64,000 nucleotides of DNA from assembly GCF_002407605.1 (NCBI RefSeq), contig NZ_NXGV01000003.1:344890-408889 (forward strand), written 5' to 3'. The position numbers and the translations under genes were made by a program. The notes below the pieces were generated by a model, which saw only the letters and a list, made by a program, of their open reading frames with translations, searched no databases and had not been told where the DNA came from. Positions 17,521 through 26,198 of this stretch are shown piece after piece; the first letter of the stretch is position 1, and each line of letters starts with the position of its first letter. This DNA comes from Marinobacter sp. ANT_B65. GTDB taxonomy: Bacteria; Pseudomonadota; Gammaproteobacteria; Pseudomonadales; Oleiphilaceae.

Positions 17521-17539
17521 AGCATTGATTATCATTTGC
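17521..17539 (+). promoter_or_regulatory. Fur-like box in the leader of the PQQ sugar dehydrogenase gene
   Basis: The reverse complement of this 19-mer, GCAAATGATAATCAATGCT, matches 13 of 19 positions of the Fur consensus and contains the uninterrupted core AATGATAATCA. It lies directly after a candidate -10 box and just before the ribosome-binding site, so iron-loaded Fur should block transcription. An overlapping inverted repeat TGATTAT-8-ATAATCA occupies 17526-17547. Confidence 0.6.
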
Positions 17540-17560
17540 AATAATCAGAGGAAGACAAAC

Positions 17561-18685
17561 ATGCGACCTTACCGCTCCCTGCTTCTGCTTTGTGCTTTGT
17601 CGATCCCGGGACTCCCCCACGCCGCGGAAAAACAGACGTTCAGTTCTGAAACAGCTCGTTTCAAACTGCAATCCGTTGCGGACAACCTTGAACATCCATG
17701 GAGCCTGGCCTTTCTTCCCGGTGGTTCCATGCTCGTAACCGAGCGAACTGGCAGGCTCCGTGTCATTCGGAACGGAAAGTTGTTACCCCAGGCTGTGCCA
17801 GGCCTTCCTTCACTCGTTGTATCCGGCCAGGGAGGATTATTCGATGTTGTTCTGCATCCGGATTTTGAAGAAAACCGCATACTCTTCCTGAGTTACGCAC
17901 ATGGTTCCAGTGAAGGCATGACAACCCGGGTTGCCCGCGCCTCGCTTGAGAACGGTCAACTAAAAGACGTAGACATCGTATTTGAAGCACTCCCACGTTC
18001 AGGAGCATCGCGGCATTTCGGTGGCAGAATGGCATTCGACACCTCCGGCTACCTTTACATTTCTGTCGGCGACCGCGGTGATATGGACAGAGCTCAGGAC
18101 ACTACAGACGATGCCGGCGGCGTCCATCGCATTACCGTTGATGGCGAGCCGGCACCGGGTAATCCCGGGCTTAATGACCCAAACATCAATAACACCCTGT
18201 TTACCTGGGGAAACCGCAACATTCAGGGCATGGCTCTTCACCCCATCACCGGTGATATATGGACCCATGAACATGGCCCGCGGGGCGGAGACGAAATCAA
18301 TATCCTGGAAGCCGGCACCAACTACGGGTGGCCCGAAATAACCTATGGCATTGACTACTCAGGACTTCCGATCTCTCTGAAAACTGAAAAGGAAGGTATG
18401 GCGCAACCCCTGCATTACTGGGATCCATCCATTGCGCCTTCAGGGATGGCATTTTACACAGGCTCCGACTTCCCTGAATGGCAAGGCAGCCTGTTCGTGG
18501 GAGCGCTGAAACTGAGAAAACTGGTTCGTCTGGACGTGACTAACAGGCGGATAAACGCGGAAGAGGATTTACTCACCAACCTCGGGGAACGTATACGTGA
18601 TGTCAGAAATGGCCCCAATGGGAGCCTGTGGCTGCTGACAGACTCACCCCGGGGGAAAGTCTATCAGGCTGTGCCGGTTCAGTGA
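17561..18685 (+). CDS. Periplasmic PQQ-dependent sugar (aldose) dehydrogenase, YliI/Asd type
   Basis: A 374-residue exported beta-propeller protein. Signal peptide MRPYRSLLLLCALSIPGLPHA; then the soluble aldose dehydrogenase features LEHPWSLAFLPGG, GGLFDVVLHPDF, RHFGGRMAFD, HEHGPRGGDEIN and NYGWPEITYG, which line the PQQ and calcium site in E. coli YliI. Such enzymes oxidise sugar aldehydes in the periplasm, feeding electrons to the respiratory chain, but physiological substrates are unclear. ATG 17561 is chosen for the AGAGGAAG site seven bases upstream and the signal peptide. Control by Fur is suggested by the overlapping box. Confidence 0.9.
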   Translation: MRPYRSLLLLCALSIPGLPHAAEKQTFSSETARFKLQSVADNLEHPWSLAFLPGGSMLVTERTGRLRVIRNGKLLPQAVPGLPSLVVSGQGGLFDVVLHPDFEENRILFLSYAHGSSEGMTTRVARASLENGQLKDVDIVFEALPRSGASRHFGGRMAFDTSGYLYISVGDRGDMDRAQDTTDDAGGVHRITVDGEPAPGNPGLNDPNINNTLFTWGNRNIQGMALHPITGDIWTHEHGPRGGDEINILEAGTNYGWPEITYGIDYSGLPISLKTEKEGMAQPLHYWDPSIAPSGMAFYTGSDFPEWQGSLFVGALKLRKLVRLDVTNRRINAEEDLLTNLGERIRDVRNGPNGSLWLLTDSPRGKVYQAVPVQ

Positions 18686-19092
18686 GGATCCCCCGTACGT
18701 TCAGTTTTTTCGTACTGAGGTACTGCATCGGTGATCTCAAACCAGTCAGACTTTGAGCCGGTATAAACATGCTGTGCCGGCCCTCTTCCCAGGGGTTCAT
18801 TGATGACGCCGACCCGCAACCGGAGAATGCCGGGAATCGCATCCACGCGACTATATAGATGACTACCACAGCGACTACAGAAAGCCCGGTATTTACCCGG
18901 GCGCGACTCATATTCGGACACCTGATCCTGCCCCGATAAAAACCTGAAACGTATTTTCTGCACCGGAGAACTGGCAGAAAACGCACTGCCATGGGCACGG
19001 CGGCACTGGCTGCAATGGCATAACGAAAGCGGCCCCAGAGGCCCTTCATATTCAAATGTAATATCACCACACAGACACTGGCCGGTATACAT
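18679..19092 (-). CDS. GFA (glutathione-dependent formaldehyde-activating)-like zinc protein
   Basis: A 137-residue GFA-fold protein with the expected zinc cysteines: CLCG near the start, CHCSQCRRAHGSAF, and CSRCGSHL. Family members activate small molecules by addition of glutathione or bind them in other ways; for most the substrate is unknown. Start: ATG at 19092 (MYTGQCLCG) has AGGA five bases upstream and begins exactly at the domain; ATG at 19110 would add six residues. The end overlaps the convergent sugar dehydrogenase gene by seven bases. Confidence 0.87.
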   Translation of the reverse strand: MYTGQCLCGDITFEYEGPLGPLSLCHCSQCRRAHGSAFSASSPVQKIRFRFLSGQDQVSEYESRPGKYRAFCSRCGSHLYSRVDAIPGILRLRVGVINEPLGRGPAQHVYTGSKSDWFEITDAVPQYEKTERTGDPH

Positions 19093-19373
19093 AGATTTCC
19101 TGTTTATCATTTCATGTTCCGAGCGCGCAAAAATTCACTCAATCGATCTTCAGGATACCTACCAAAGTACCCATAAAACCAGAGCACTATCTTACCTATC
19201 TGATAAAACGCTTCTCCACAGCCTTACACTCGGTCACAAAAACCCAATACAAACTAGCAGGCTACTGGCATTTTTTAACGTCATGTAGAGGTTTTCTGCA
19301 TAGTACAACCCCCAAAGATGAGCTATTGTTAATTTCAGGACGTCTTCTTCACATACCTTATCAAGCGACCACT

Positions 19374-20957
19374 ATGGTGATTCCGGGCATGCCGCACTCA
19401 AACAGCGCAGGAAAAGTCTCTTTTCGGCAAAAGCGTCCAGCGCTGGCTTTCGCAGCAGTTCTTGCATTGTCCCCTGCTCTGGCATACCTGCCATCTGCTC
19501 AGGCTGCAGATGACGACGGCCCGGGTTACAGCGACAATCGCCTCTGGGCCAGCCAGATGCGCGACTACGCCATGAAATCCCTTAAAAGTGAAGAAGCGCT
19601 GAGCATGGCTGCAGTGCCGTTGAACGGTCCCGGTATAGATCAGAGCATCAATGCCGATGTACCCATGAGCCCCGGCTCTATAATGAAGGTGATCACCACC
19701 TATGCCGCACTGGAAATTCTTGGCCCCACTCATCACTGGAACACAGATTTCCTGACAGACGGCGAGTTAATTGGAGATACACTCAAAGGCAATCTTTATG
19801 TGCGCTTTGGTGGTGACCCCAAACTCACATTTGAACGGCTCTGGGGCACTCTCCGGGAACTCCGTGATATGGGGATCACCCGCATTGACGGTAGCCTGGT
19901 GCTTGATGGCAGCTATTTTAAAACAGATGGCGGTTTCCCGGCATTTAAAGATAACGGGAACAATCCGCATGCACCATTTCTGGTTGAGCCATCAGCCTAC
20001 CTCACTAACCTCAACCTCATGCATTTCCAGATTCGTGCCGATGAGCGAGGCACTCAGGCCTGGAGCACACCGGCACTAAGCGAAATTGTTATTGATAACC
20101 GGGTAACCGCAGTGGCAGAAGGCCCCTGCCCGTCACGACGCAGTTTCAAATGGGAGCCAGTATTTCAGGACGGGGGAAGTGTTACCGTGCGGGTAACCGG
20201 CGAGCTTCCACAGGGTTGTCGCACAAAGACCTATCTTTCCCTGCTTCCCCACGAACAATACAGCGCCTCAATGATCCGGTCCCTGCTTGGAGAGATGGGC
20301 ATAGTTATTTCCGGCGGGAACCTGAACGGATTAACCCCGGAAAATGCCCGACTGATGATGAAAACCACATCACCAGATCTGGTGACCATGGTGCGGGATA
20401 TTAATAAGTGGAGCAGTAACGTGATGGCCAGGCAACTTCTGCTGACCATCGGCGCGCAAAACCGCAAGGACAATGAGAACGACGACCGGGTTGCCGGCAT
20501 CAGCGCTATTTACGAGTGGCTGGAGAACAAAGGGATTGATACCACAGGAATGGTTATCGACAACGGTGCCGGACTAACGCGCCACGGCAGAATCACCGCG
20601 CGACAAGGCACCAGAATACTACAGCACGCCTGGAACAGCCCCTACGCCTCTGACCTTATGGCCTCCATGCCAATTATAGCCATGGACGGAACCATGGCCC
20701 GGCGCTTGCGCAACACCGGCATGGATGGCGAGGGTCGAATCAAGACCGGCTACCTGGAAAACGTCCGTTCTATCGCCGGCTTTACACGGGATGAAAATAA
20801 CACGACCTGGGCCGTTGTGGGCATGGTGAATAACGATCCTGCCTGGAATGGCCAGGCTGTGCTGGACCGGATTCTTTATTCCCTGCATTTCCGGCCGCCT
20901 ACGGGAACCGCTCTCTCCCAGGCCACCCCAGGCTCTTCCGGACGCTCAATCCAATAA
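19374..20957 (+). CDS. dacB: D-alanyl-D-alanine carboxypeptidase/endopeptidase, PBP4 (DacB)
   Basis: A 527-residue S13-family penicillin-binding protein with an exported N-terminus (hydrophobic stretch ending SAQA). The three active-site motifs are S102-x-x-K105 in PGSIMK, SSN in WSSNVMAR, and K457-T-G in RIKTGY. PBP4 cleaves D-Ala-D-Ala ends and cross-links of murein in the periplasm. The start at ATG 19374 is the first ATG; an upstream TTG at 19326 has no advantage, and the next ATG at 19389 is possible. The 260 bases upstream hold no gene and presumably the promoter. Confidence 0.92.
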   Translation: MVIPGMPHSNSAGKVSFRQKRPALAFAAVLALSPALAYLPSAQAADDDGPGYSDNRLWASQMRDYAMKSLKSEEALSMAAVPLNGPGIDQSINADVPMSPGSIMKVITTYAALEILGPTHHWNTDFLTDGELIGDTLKGNLYVRFGGDPKLTFERLWGTLRELRDMGITRIDGSLVLDGSYFKTDGGFPAFKDNGNNPHAPFLVEPSAYLTNLNLMHFQIRADERGTQAWSTPALSEIVIDNRVTAVAEGPCPSRRSFKWEPVFQDGGSVTVRVTGELPQGCRTKTYLSLLPHEQYSASMIRSLLGEMGIVISGGNLNGLTPENARLMMKTTSPDLVTMVRDINKWSSNVMARQLLLTIGAQNRKDNENDDRVAGISAIYEWLENKGIDTTGMVIDNGAGLTRHGRITARQGTRILQHAWNSPYASDLMASMPIIAMDGTMARRLRNTGMDGEGRIKTGYLENVRSIAGFTRDENNTTWAVVGMVNNDPAWNGQAVLDRILYSLHFRPPTGTALSQATPGSSGRSIQ

Positions 20958-20978
20958 CAGCCAGGCGTACTTGCCAGT

Positions 20979-21245
20979 TCAGTTTGCAGAAGTTGGCTTG
21001 TCGTCCTTGTACAACCGCCCCAGAGTCACTTCAGTGAGTTTGACTGCGATGGGAGCGATAAAGGTAATCAATGGGAAAGCAACCGCCCATGCGACAAGGA
21101 ACCCCGCGCCCCAGCGAGAAAAATATTCGCTGTCTACTCCTGTGTTGACGAAGGTAATTACCCCTGACATCAGCACTGACATCATTCCAGACATGTAAAA
21201 TCCGAACACAAGCTGACGCACGCGTGCTGGTTTGATTCGGCTCAT
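20979..21245 (-). CDS. DUF2798 membrane protein
   Basis: An 88-residue protein with two hydrophobic helices, starting RIKPARVRQLVFGFYMSG and containing FVNTGVDSEYFSRWGAGFLVAWAVAFP. This matches DUF2798, small two-helix membrane proteins of unknown role. ATG 21245 has AGGA nine bases upstream. The gene ends 21 bases from the convergent dacB stop. Confidence 0.85.
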   Translation of the reverse strand: MSRIKPARVRQLVFGFYMSGMMSVLMSGVITFVNTGVDSEYFSRWGAGFLVAWAVAFPLITFIAPIAVKLTEVTLGRLYKDDKPTSAN

Positions 21246-21381
21246 GAGTTCTGTTCCTAAGGTTTCAAGTCTTCCGACACCAACTGTCAAAGCACAATCA
21301 CGCCATGGTAATGAGCTTACGAATTTTATTCGACAGATTTTTTCCGGGGCAGATGCGATAGGGGCAAAGCAGAACCAGGCG

Positions 21382-21424
21382 GCGACCTTGAAGCCCTTAC
21401 GTAACGCCAGGGCTTCAAAGTCGC
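21382..21424. repeat. 15-bp inverted repeat downstream of the acyl-CoA operon
   Basis: GCGACCTTGAAGCCC (21382-21396) and GGGCTTCAAAGTCGC (21410-21424) are complementary at 14 of 15 positions around a 13-base loop. It lies 18 bases after the last gene of the minus-strand operon, so it may be its transcript end or a stabilising hairpin; there is no T-run in that direction. Confidence 0.6.
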
Positions 21425-21442
21425 TTCAGACGCTCAAGACCA

Positions 21443-22213
21443 TTAAATCGTGAGATAGCCGCCGTCTGCATTAATGCAGGCACCCGTGGTGTAACTGGAG
21501 GCTTCCGATGCCAGATACAGCACTGTGCCAGCCATTTCACTCGGGTCAGCCACACGCTTCATGGGAATGTGTGCCATAGCCTGCTTCTTGATCGCTTCAT
21601 TGGTGGTAAGGGCACTGGCAAACCTGGTATCCGTCAGACCCGGCAGCAGTGCATTCACACGAATATTCTGCTGGCCCAGTTCCATGGCGAAAGATTTCGT
21701 CATGGAAATAACGGCGGCTTTGGTGATGGAGTAGATGCCCTGGAAGTGCCCCGGGTTCACACCGTTTACCGATGCAACATTAACGATTGAACCACCGCCA
21801 TTCTTCTTCATCAACTGCGCGCCACGGGCACACATAAAGAAATACCCGCGAATGTTAACATCAACGGTTTTCTGGAATGCACCAGGATCCGTGTCCTCCA
21901 CCGGGCCAAAATACGGATTGGCTGCCGCATTGTTAACAAGAATATCCAGCTTGCCATGCTCTTTTTCAATATGGGCCCAGATAGCTTCGATCTGTTCCAT
22001 TTCACCAATATGACAGGCATAGGCCTCAGCGCTGCCCCCTGCGTCGCGAATGCTGCCTGCCACGGCTTCGCAGGCGTCAATCTTGCGGCTGGTAACGATC
22101 ACGTGTGCACCATAGTCCGCCAGAGTTCGCGCAATGCTCTCGCCAATGCCTCGGCTGGCACCAGTAATCAGGGCAATTTTGCCAGTCAGATCAAACAGGT
22201 CTTTCTTACTCAT
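21443..22213 (-). CDS. SDR-family oxidoreductase
   Basis: A 256-residue classical short-chain dehydrogenase: cofactor motif TGASRGIG, NNAAANP, a catalytic serine (NVASVNG) and YSITK for the Tyr-Lys pair. The C-terminus ends with the usual INADGGYLTI. It is the last gene of a five-gene minus-strand operon with an acyl-CoA dehydrogenase and an APH kinase, which suggests that it acts on 3-hydroxyacyl- or related CoA substrates. The gap to the preceding gene is 17 bases. Confidence 0.9.
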   Translation of the reverse strand: MSKKDLFDLTGKIALITGASRGIGESIARTLADYGAHVIVTSRKIDACEAVAGSIRDAGGSAEAYACHIGEMEQIEAIWAHIEKEHGKLDILVNNAAANPYFGPVEDTDPGAFQKTVDVNIRGYFFMCARGAQLMKKNGGGSIVNVASVNGVNPGHFQGIYSITKAAVISMTKSFAMELGQQNIRVNALLPGLTDTRFASALTTNEAIKKQAMAHIPMKRVADPSEMAGTVLYLASEASSYTTGACINADGGYLTI

Positions 22214-22230
22214 TCGTTCACCTCAATATG

Positions 22231-22920
22231 CTATCGGAACGTCACCAGGGCGGGATCTTCCGCTTCCAGATGGCTGTAATTATTGAAAACAGACAGGCTA
22301 CGACGGCCAGCGGAATATAAAACCCGCGTGACGCTGGTATTGGCGATAACATCATTCAGCCCCAGCGCACGCTCATCTTCCAGACCCAGAAGATACTGAC
22401 ACACAACCGCGATAGGCCCCCCAGACGTCGAAACCAGTACATCACCACCATCTGCGTACTCGATCATTTCATCAAATGCAGCAAGCACCCGGGTTTTGAA
22501 ATCTGTCCATGTCTCTTCGTATTCTGCGTCGTACTTCCCTGAGGCCCATCGACGCACCGCGTTGACGAACTCTTGCTGAAACGCCGCCGCAGGTTTCGGA
22601 AATGCGGCAAGATCCCTTGCCATAATCTGCCGGTCACTCCACTCAGGCCGGTAACGGTTAACGACAGAAACATGATCGAACTCGTTGAAACCGGGAGCTA
22701 CCTGCATATCCGGTAACTGCGCACCGTAGCCCGTTGTAATGGCTTCAACGGTTTCCCTGTGGCGCTGCAGGTCGCCGCCAAAAACTGCCGCCGGCGTGAT
22801 TTTATCAACCATCCAGCGACCAAGAACTTTACCTTGTTCCCACCCCTTCGGAGACAACTGGTCATAGTTCTCTTTTCCGAAACTCGCCTGACCATGCCGT
22901 ACAAGGTACACAGTAGCCAT
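22231..22920 (-). CDS. Histidine phosphatase-family protein lacking the second catalytic His
   Basis: A 229-residue protein of the phosphoglycerate-mutase-like (histidine phosphatase) superfamily: LVRHGQASFG holds the nucleophile H9 and its Arg-His-Gly context. The distal motif, normally SHGG, reads VSTSGGPIA, so the second histidine is replaced. I believe other members of this subgroup share TSGG. It may be a weak phosphatase with altered chemistry or a binding protein. The start codon overlaps the kinase stop (TAATG), so it is translationally coupled to the APH-type gene. Confidence 0.85.
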   Translation of the reverse strand: MATVYLVRHGQASFGKENYDQLSPKGWEQGKVLGRWMVDKITPAAVFGGDLQRHRETVEAITTGYGAQLPDMQVAPGFNEFDHVSVVNRYRPEWSDRQIMARDLAAFPKPAAAFQQEFVNAVRRWASGKYDAEYEETWTDFKTRVLAAFDEMIEYADGGDVLVSTSGGPIAVVCQYLLGLEDERALGLNDVIANTSVTRVLYSAGRRSLSVFNNYSHLEAEDPALVTFR

Positions 22921-23984
22921 TACAGGGAGCTCTCCGAAATCAGGCGCTGGCAGCGTTTTTCAAGATAGTTGGCAGCATGACCAAAGGCAGCAAAACGCTT
23001 GTCGCTGGTCTGGCCATGATAGAAGCGGTAATAGATCTGCTGGACAATTACTGCCAGACGGAACAGCCCGTAAACCTCATAAAAATCGAAGTTACCTGCT
23101 CTGAAACCGGACTTTTCCATGTAGTAGGCCACCACTTCCTTGCGCGTCAGCATGCCGGGGCGGTGGGTTGGCTGACGGCGCAGCATCTGGAACGGACCTT
23201 CGTCATCTGCCTCGATCCAGTAAGCAAGCGTGTTGCCCAGATCCATAAGGGGATCACCTATGGTCGCCATTTCCCAGTCCAGCACCCCAATCACCTCAAA
23301 GGGGTTGTCCGGGTTCAGCACAACATTGTCAAAGCGGAAATCGTTGTGGATAACAACCTGTGCAATGTCCTCTGGCATTTTGTTGTTCAGCCAGGACATA
23401 ACAGCCTCAAAATCGCCGACATCGCTTGTATGAGACTTACGGAGACGGTCGCTCCAGCCGCCAATCTGGCGCTGGACATACCCCGGCCCCTTACCCAGAT
23501 GATCCAGCCCGGCTGCCCTGGCATCGACACGATGTAACTCCACGAGTTTATCGATCACATTCAGGCAAAGTTTACGTGTGTCAGCTTCATTCAGGTCCAG
23601 ATCTTCGGGGAAATCCTGACGCAGGATGATGCCCTTCAGTCGCTCCATCACATAAAAATCGCACCCCAACACACTGTGATTATCACAAATCGCAATGATC
23701 CCTGGCACATATGGATAGACGGGCTTCAACGCCTGCATCACCTTTGCTTCGCGCAGCATGTCGTGCGCAGACTTTGCGATTTTGCCAAAAGGTGGACGGC
23801 GCAAAACAAACGAACGGTCTCCGTAGTCCACCTGATAGGTCAGGTTGGATGCCCCCCCCGGATACTGGCGGATCTCTGGCTCACCAGTTAAGGCCGGGAT
23901 TGCGCCTTTCATAAACCGGTCAACTGCCGGAAGATCCAGTTCCTCACCTTCGCGGATGTCTTCTGCCTGATCAATCTGGGTCAT
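22920..23984 (-). CDS. APH-type phosphotransferase (ACAD10/11 kinase domain-like)
   Basis: A 354-residue protein kinase-like phosphotransferase. The P-loop-equivalent GGASNLTYQV, the ion-pair strand FVLRRPP, the catalytic loop HNDFRFDN (D and N as required) and the metal motif LDWEMATIGDP are all present, so it should be active. It resembles the N-terminal kinase domain of human ACAD10/ACAD11 and of LvaA, which phosphorylates 4-hydroxyacyl-CoA. It sits between two SDR genes and a histidine phosphatase-like gene in the acyl-CoA operon, which supports an acyl-CoA substrate over an antibiotic. AGGAG-like GGAG lies about ten bases upstream. Confidence 0.9.
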   Translation of the reverse strand: MTQIDQAEDIREGEELDLPAVDRFMKGAIPALTGEPEIRQYPGGASNLTYQVDYGDRSFVLRRPPFGKIAKSAHDMLREAKVMQALKPVYPYVPGIIAICDNHSVLGCDFYVMERLKGIILRQDFPEDLDLNEADTRKLCLNVIDKLVELHRVDARAAGLDHLGKGPGYVQRQIGGWSDRLRKSHTSDVGDFEAVMSWLNNKMPEDIAQVVIHNDFRFDNVVLNPDNPFEVIGVLDWEMATIGDPLMDLGNTLAYWIEADDEGPFQMLRRQPTHRPGMLTRKEVVAYYMEKSGFRAGNFDFYEVYGLFRLAVIVQQIYYRFYHGQTSDKRFAAFGHAANYLEKRCQRLISESSL

Positions 23985-24015
23985 TCATGGCTCTCCTTTT
24001 ATTCAAGCGTTCCGG

Positions 24016-24837
24016 TCAGGCCTTTGCCTTACCACCCATCTTCTTCATCCAGCGCTTGCTCTCCTCGTACATCAAACGATCAAACGCCCAAGGGGCAACA
24101 CGCTTGAGCATCCACAGGCGACGCTCCCTGGCATGAGGCAACACCCAGAAATTCCTGTTCTTTACCGAGCGCACAATATCTTCGGCAACGTGATCTGCCG
24201 AAATACTGGAGCGCTTCATCAACTTACCCACGTTCTGCTGAATACCCGGTATATCCGAACGCATGCTGCTGGCCAGGTTGGTCTGGAAAAATGCCGGACA
24301 CACACAGCTCACATGAATGCCATCATCCCGCAATTCCTGGCTCAACGTCTCCGACAAGGCGATAACGCCTGCCTTGGATACATTGTAGCTGTCCATAAGC
24401 GGCGCCAGCATAAGGCCCGCCATGGAAGCAATATTCACAAACGCCCCCGAACCCTGTTTCTTGAACTGCGGTGTAAACGCTTTACAGCCCCTCACCACTC
24501 CCAGAACGTTGATATCAATAATCCACTCCCAGTCCGCCATAGTGGTGTCTTCGATCGAGCCGGCAGACGCAACACCGGCGTTGTTCACCACAACGTCAAC
24601 ACCACCCCACTTCCGGGTGAGGTCTGCACAGACCTTCTCCAGATCGGTCAGACGCCGGACATCACATTCCACAAAGTAGCCCTCGCCACCGGCATTATTG
24701 ATTTCCTGCTCGACACCAACGCCCTGATCGGGATTAATGTCACCGATACAGACCCTGGCACCTTCTCTGGCATAACGCAGCGCAATGGCACGACCAAGGC
24801 CGCTTGCGCCGCCTGTTATGAATACTCGTTGTGTCAT
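24016..24837 (-). CDS. SDR-family oxidoreductase (acyl-CoA operon)
   Basis: A 273-residue short-chain dehydrogenase: ITGGASGLG, NNAGVAS, serine in NIASMAGL and YNVSKAG. It belongs to the larger SDR type with a C-terminal extension of basic residues (WMLKRVAPWAFDRLMYEESKRWMKKM), which may contact membrane or acyl substrates. ATG 24837 has GGAA eight bases upstream; the longer frame begins inside the upstream dehydrogenase gene and is rejected. It follows the acyl-CoA dehydrogenase with a 13-base gap. Confidence 0.9.
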   Translation of the reverse strand: MTQRVFITGGASGLGRAIALRYAREGARVCIGDINPDQGVGVEQEINNAGGEGYFVECDVRRLTDLEKVCADLTRKWGGVDVVVNNAGVASAGSIEDTTMADWEWIIDINVLGVVRGCKAFTPQFKKQGSGAFVNIASMAGLMLAPLMDSYNVSKAGVIALSETLSQELRDDGIHVSCVCPAFFQTNLASSMRSDIPGIQQNVGKLMKRSSISADHVAEDIVRSVKNRNFWVLPHARERRLWMLKRVAPWAFDRLMYEESKRWMKKMGGKAKA

Positions 24838-24850
24838 AGTGTTTTCCGTT

Positions 24851-26065
24851 TTATTGGTTTTTATATTTACGCAACTCAAGGCGAGCAACAGTCGCCCTGT
24901 GTACTTCATCCGGTCCATCCGCCAGCCGCAATACCCGTGCATAGGCAAACAACTGGGTCAGTGGGAAGTCGTCATCGCTCACACCAGCACCGCCGTGAAT
25001 CTGGATTGCCTGATCAACAATGGTTTGCAGCATCGAAGGGACAACCGCCTTGATCATGGCAACCTCCTGAATTGCACCTGCAATACCCTTGGTGTCCAGC
25101 GCCCAGGCACATTTGAGTGTCAACAAGCGAGCCTGCTCAATAGACATACGGGCATTGGCAATAATATCCGGGTTACCACCAAGCTTGGCCAGTGGGCGAC
25201 CAAACGCCTCGCGACTTGTGGCCCGCTTGATCAGCAACTCAAGCGTACGCTCAGCTGCTCCGATAGCACGCATACAGTGGTGCACACGGCCAGGCCCAAG
25301 GCGCCCCTGAGCAATCTCGAAGCCGCGTCCCGGGCCGGCAATAAATGCACTCTTCGGCAAACGAACATTGTCAAACAGCACTTCACCATGGCCGTATGGT
25401 TCGTCATACTCGCCGAACACCGGCAGCATGCGCTCGATTTTCACCCCCGGTGTATCCAGAGGTACCAGAACCATCGAGTGGCGGCGGTGTTTATGGGCAT
25501 CAGGGTCAGAAAGGCCCATGAAAATCGCAACCTTGCAGTCAGGGTGACCAATACCGGTGCTCCACCATTTGCGGCCATTCAGCACCACTTCGTCACCGTC
25601 AACTACTGCAGTCGCTTCCATGGTGGTTGCGTCAGATGATGCTACCGCCGGCTCAGTCATGCAGAATGCTGACCGGATTTCTCCACTAAGAAGGCGGGGG
25701 AGCCACTCAGTCTTCTGCTCCTCGGAGCCATAGTGAATCAGTACTTCCATGTTGCCTGTGTCCGGCGCATTACAGTTAAAAATCTCAGGCGCAATAAAGC
25801 TGCGACCGGTCTCTTCTGCAATCAGCGCGTAATCGGAGTTAAGCAGACCACAACCATACCTCTCATCCGGAAAGAACATATTCCAGAGCCCCTGGGCCTT
25901 GGCCTTGTCCTTCAGCTCTTTGATAACCGGAAGCACAACCCAGCGGTTTTCAAGGGACGCCAATTCCTTATGGTATTGAGCTTCAACCGGGAATATCTCT
26001 TCCGCCATAAACGCTTTTACACGCTTGAGATAATCCTGACCTTTCTCGGAGATACTGAAATCCAT
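24851..26065 (-). CDS. Acyl-CoA dehydrogenase, ACAD10/11 type
   Basis: A 404-residue flavoprotein dehydrogenase: FCMTEPAVASSDAT, ISSTGIGHP-like substrate loop (WWSTGIGHPDC), HSMVLVPLDTPGVK, GRGFEIAQGRLGPGRVHHCMR and ARVLRLADGPDEVH are all characteristic of the ACAD10/11 branch. In eukaryotes this domain is fused behind an APH kinase; here the kinase is a separate gene of the same operon. It is the first gene of the operon, with AGGA eight bases before ATG 26065. The chemistry may be removal of phosphate from a phosphorylated hydroxyacyl-CoA rather than normal beta-oxidation. Confidence 0.93.
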   Translation of the reverse strand: MDFSISEKGQDYLKRVKAFMAEEIFPVEAQYHKELASLENRWVVLPVIKELKDKAKAQGLWNMFFPDERYGCGLLNSDYALIAEETGRSFIAPEIFNCNAPDTGNMEVLIHYGSEEQKTEWLPRLLSGEIRSAFCMTEPAVASSDATTMEATAVVDGDEVVLNGRKWWSTGIGHPDCKVAIFMGLSDPDAHKHRRHSMVLVPLDTPGVKIERMLPVFGEYDEPYGHGEVLFDNVRLPKSAFIAGPGRGFEIAQGRLGPGRVHHCMRAIGAAERTLELLIKRATSREAFGRPLAKLGGNPDIIANARMSIEQARLLTLKCAWALDTKGIAGAIQEVAMIKAVVPSMLQTIVDQAIQIHGGAGVSDDDFPLTQLFAYARVLRLADGPDEVHRATVARLELRKYKNQ

Positions 26066-26175
26066 TGTCTGATCCTCATAGAAATTACACATACTGGTGC
26101 CATGAACATAAGCACATTGATGCCAGTCTATGACTACGCCAACTATTACGCGACTGAATTATTTTAATCGTTTAC

Positions 26176-26198
26176 TATTAATAATATTTATTAATAAA
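26176..26198. promoter_or_regulatory. Two TATTAATA palindromes, candidate LysR operator
   Basis: TATTAATAA occurs twice (26176-26184 and 26189-26197) with a 13-base period; the second lies inside the 12-base palindrome TTTATTAATAAA. The site lies between the divergent LysR gene (ATG 26212) and the acyl-CoA operon, where an autoregulator would bind. The AT-rich stretch could also contain the LysR gene's own -10 region. Confidence 0.45.

Noticed and set aside
21382..21424. The inverted repeat as an integron attC or mobile-element end
   Set aside because: It has no core GTTRRRY site, no integrase gene and no target duplication nearby.
24133..25053. 306-residue open frame on the plus strand across the SDR and the end of the acyl-CoA dehydrogenase gene
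   Set aside because: It crosses two convincing genes on the opposite strand and has no recognisable protein features.
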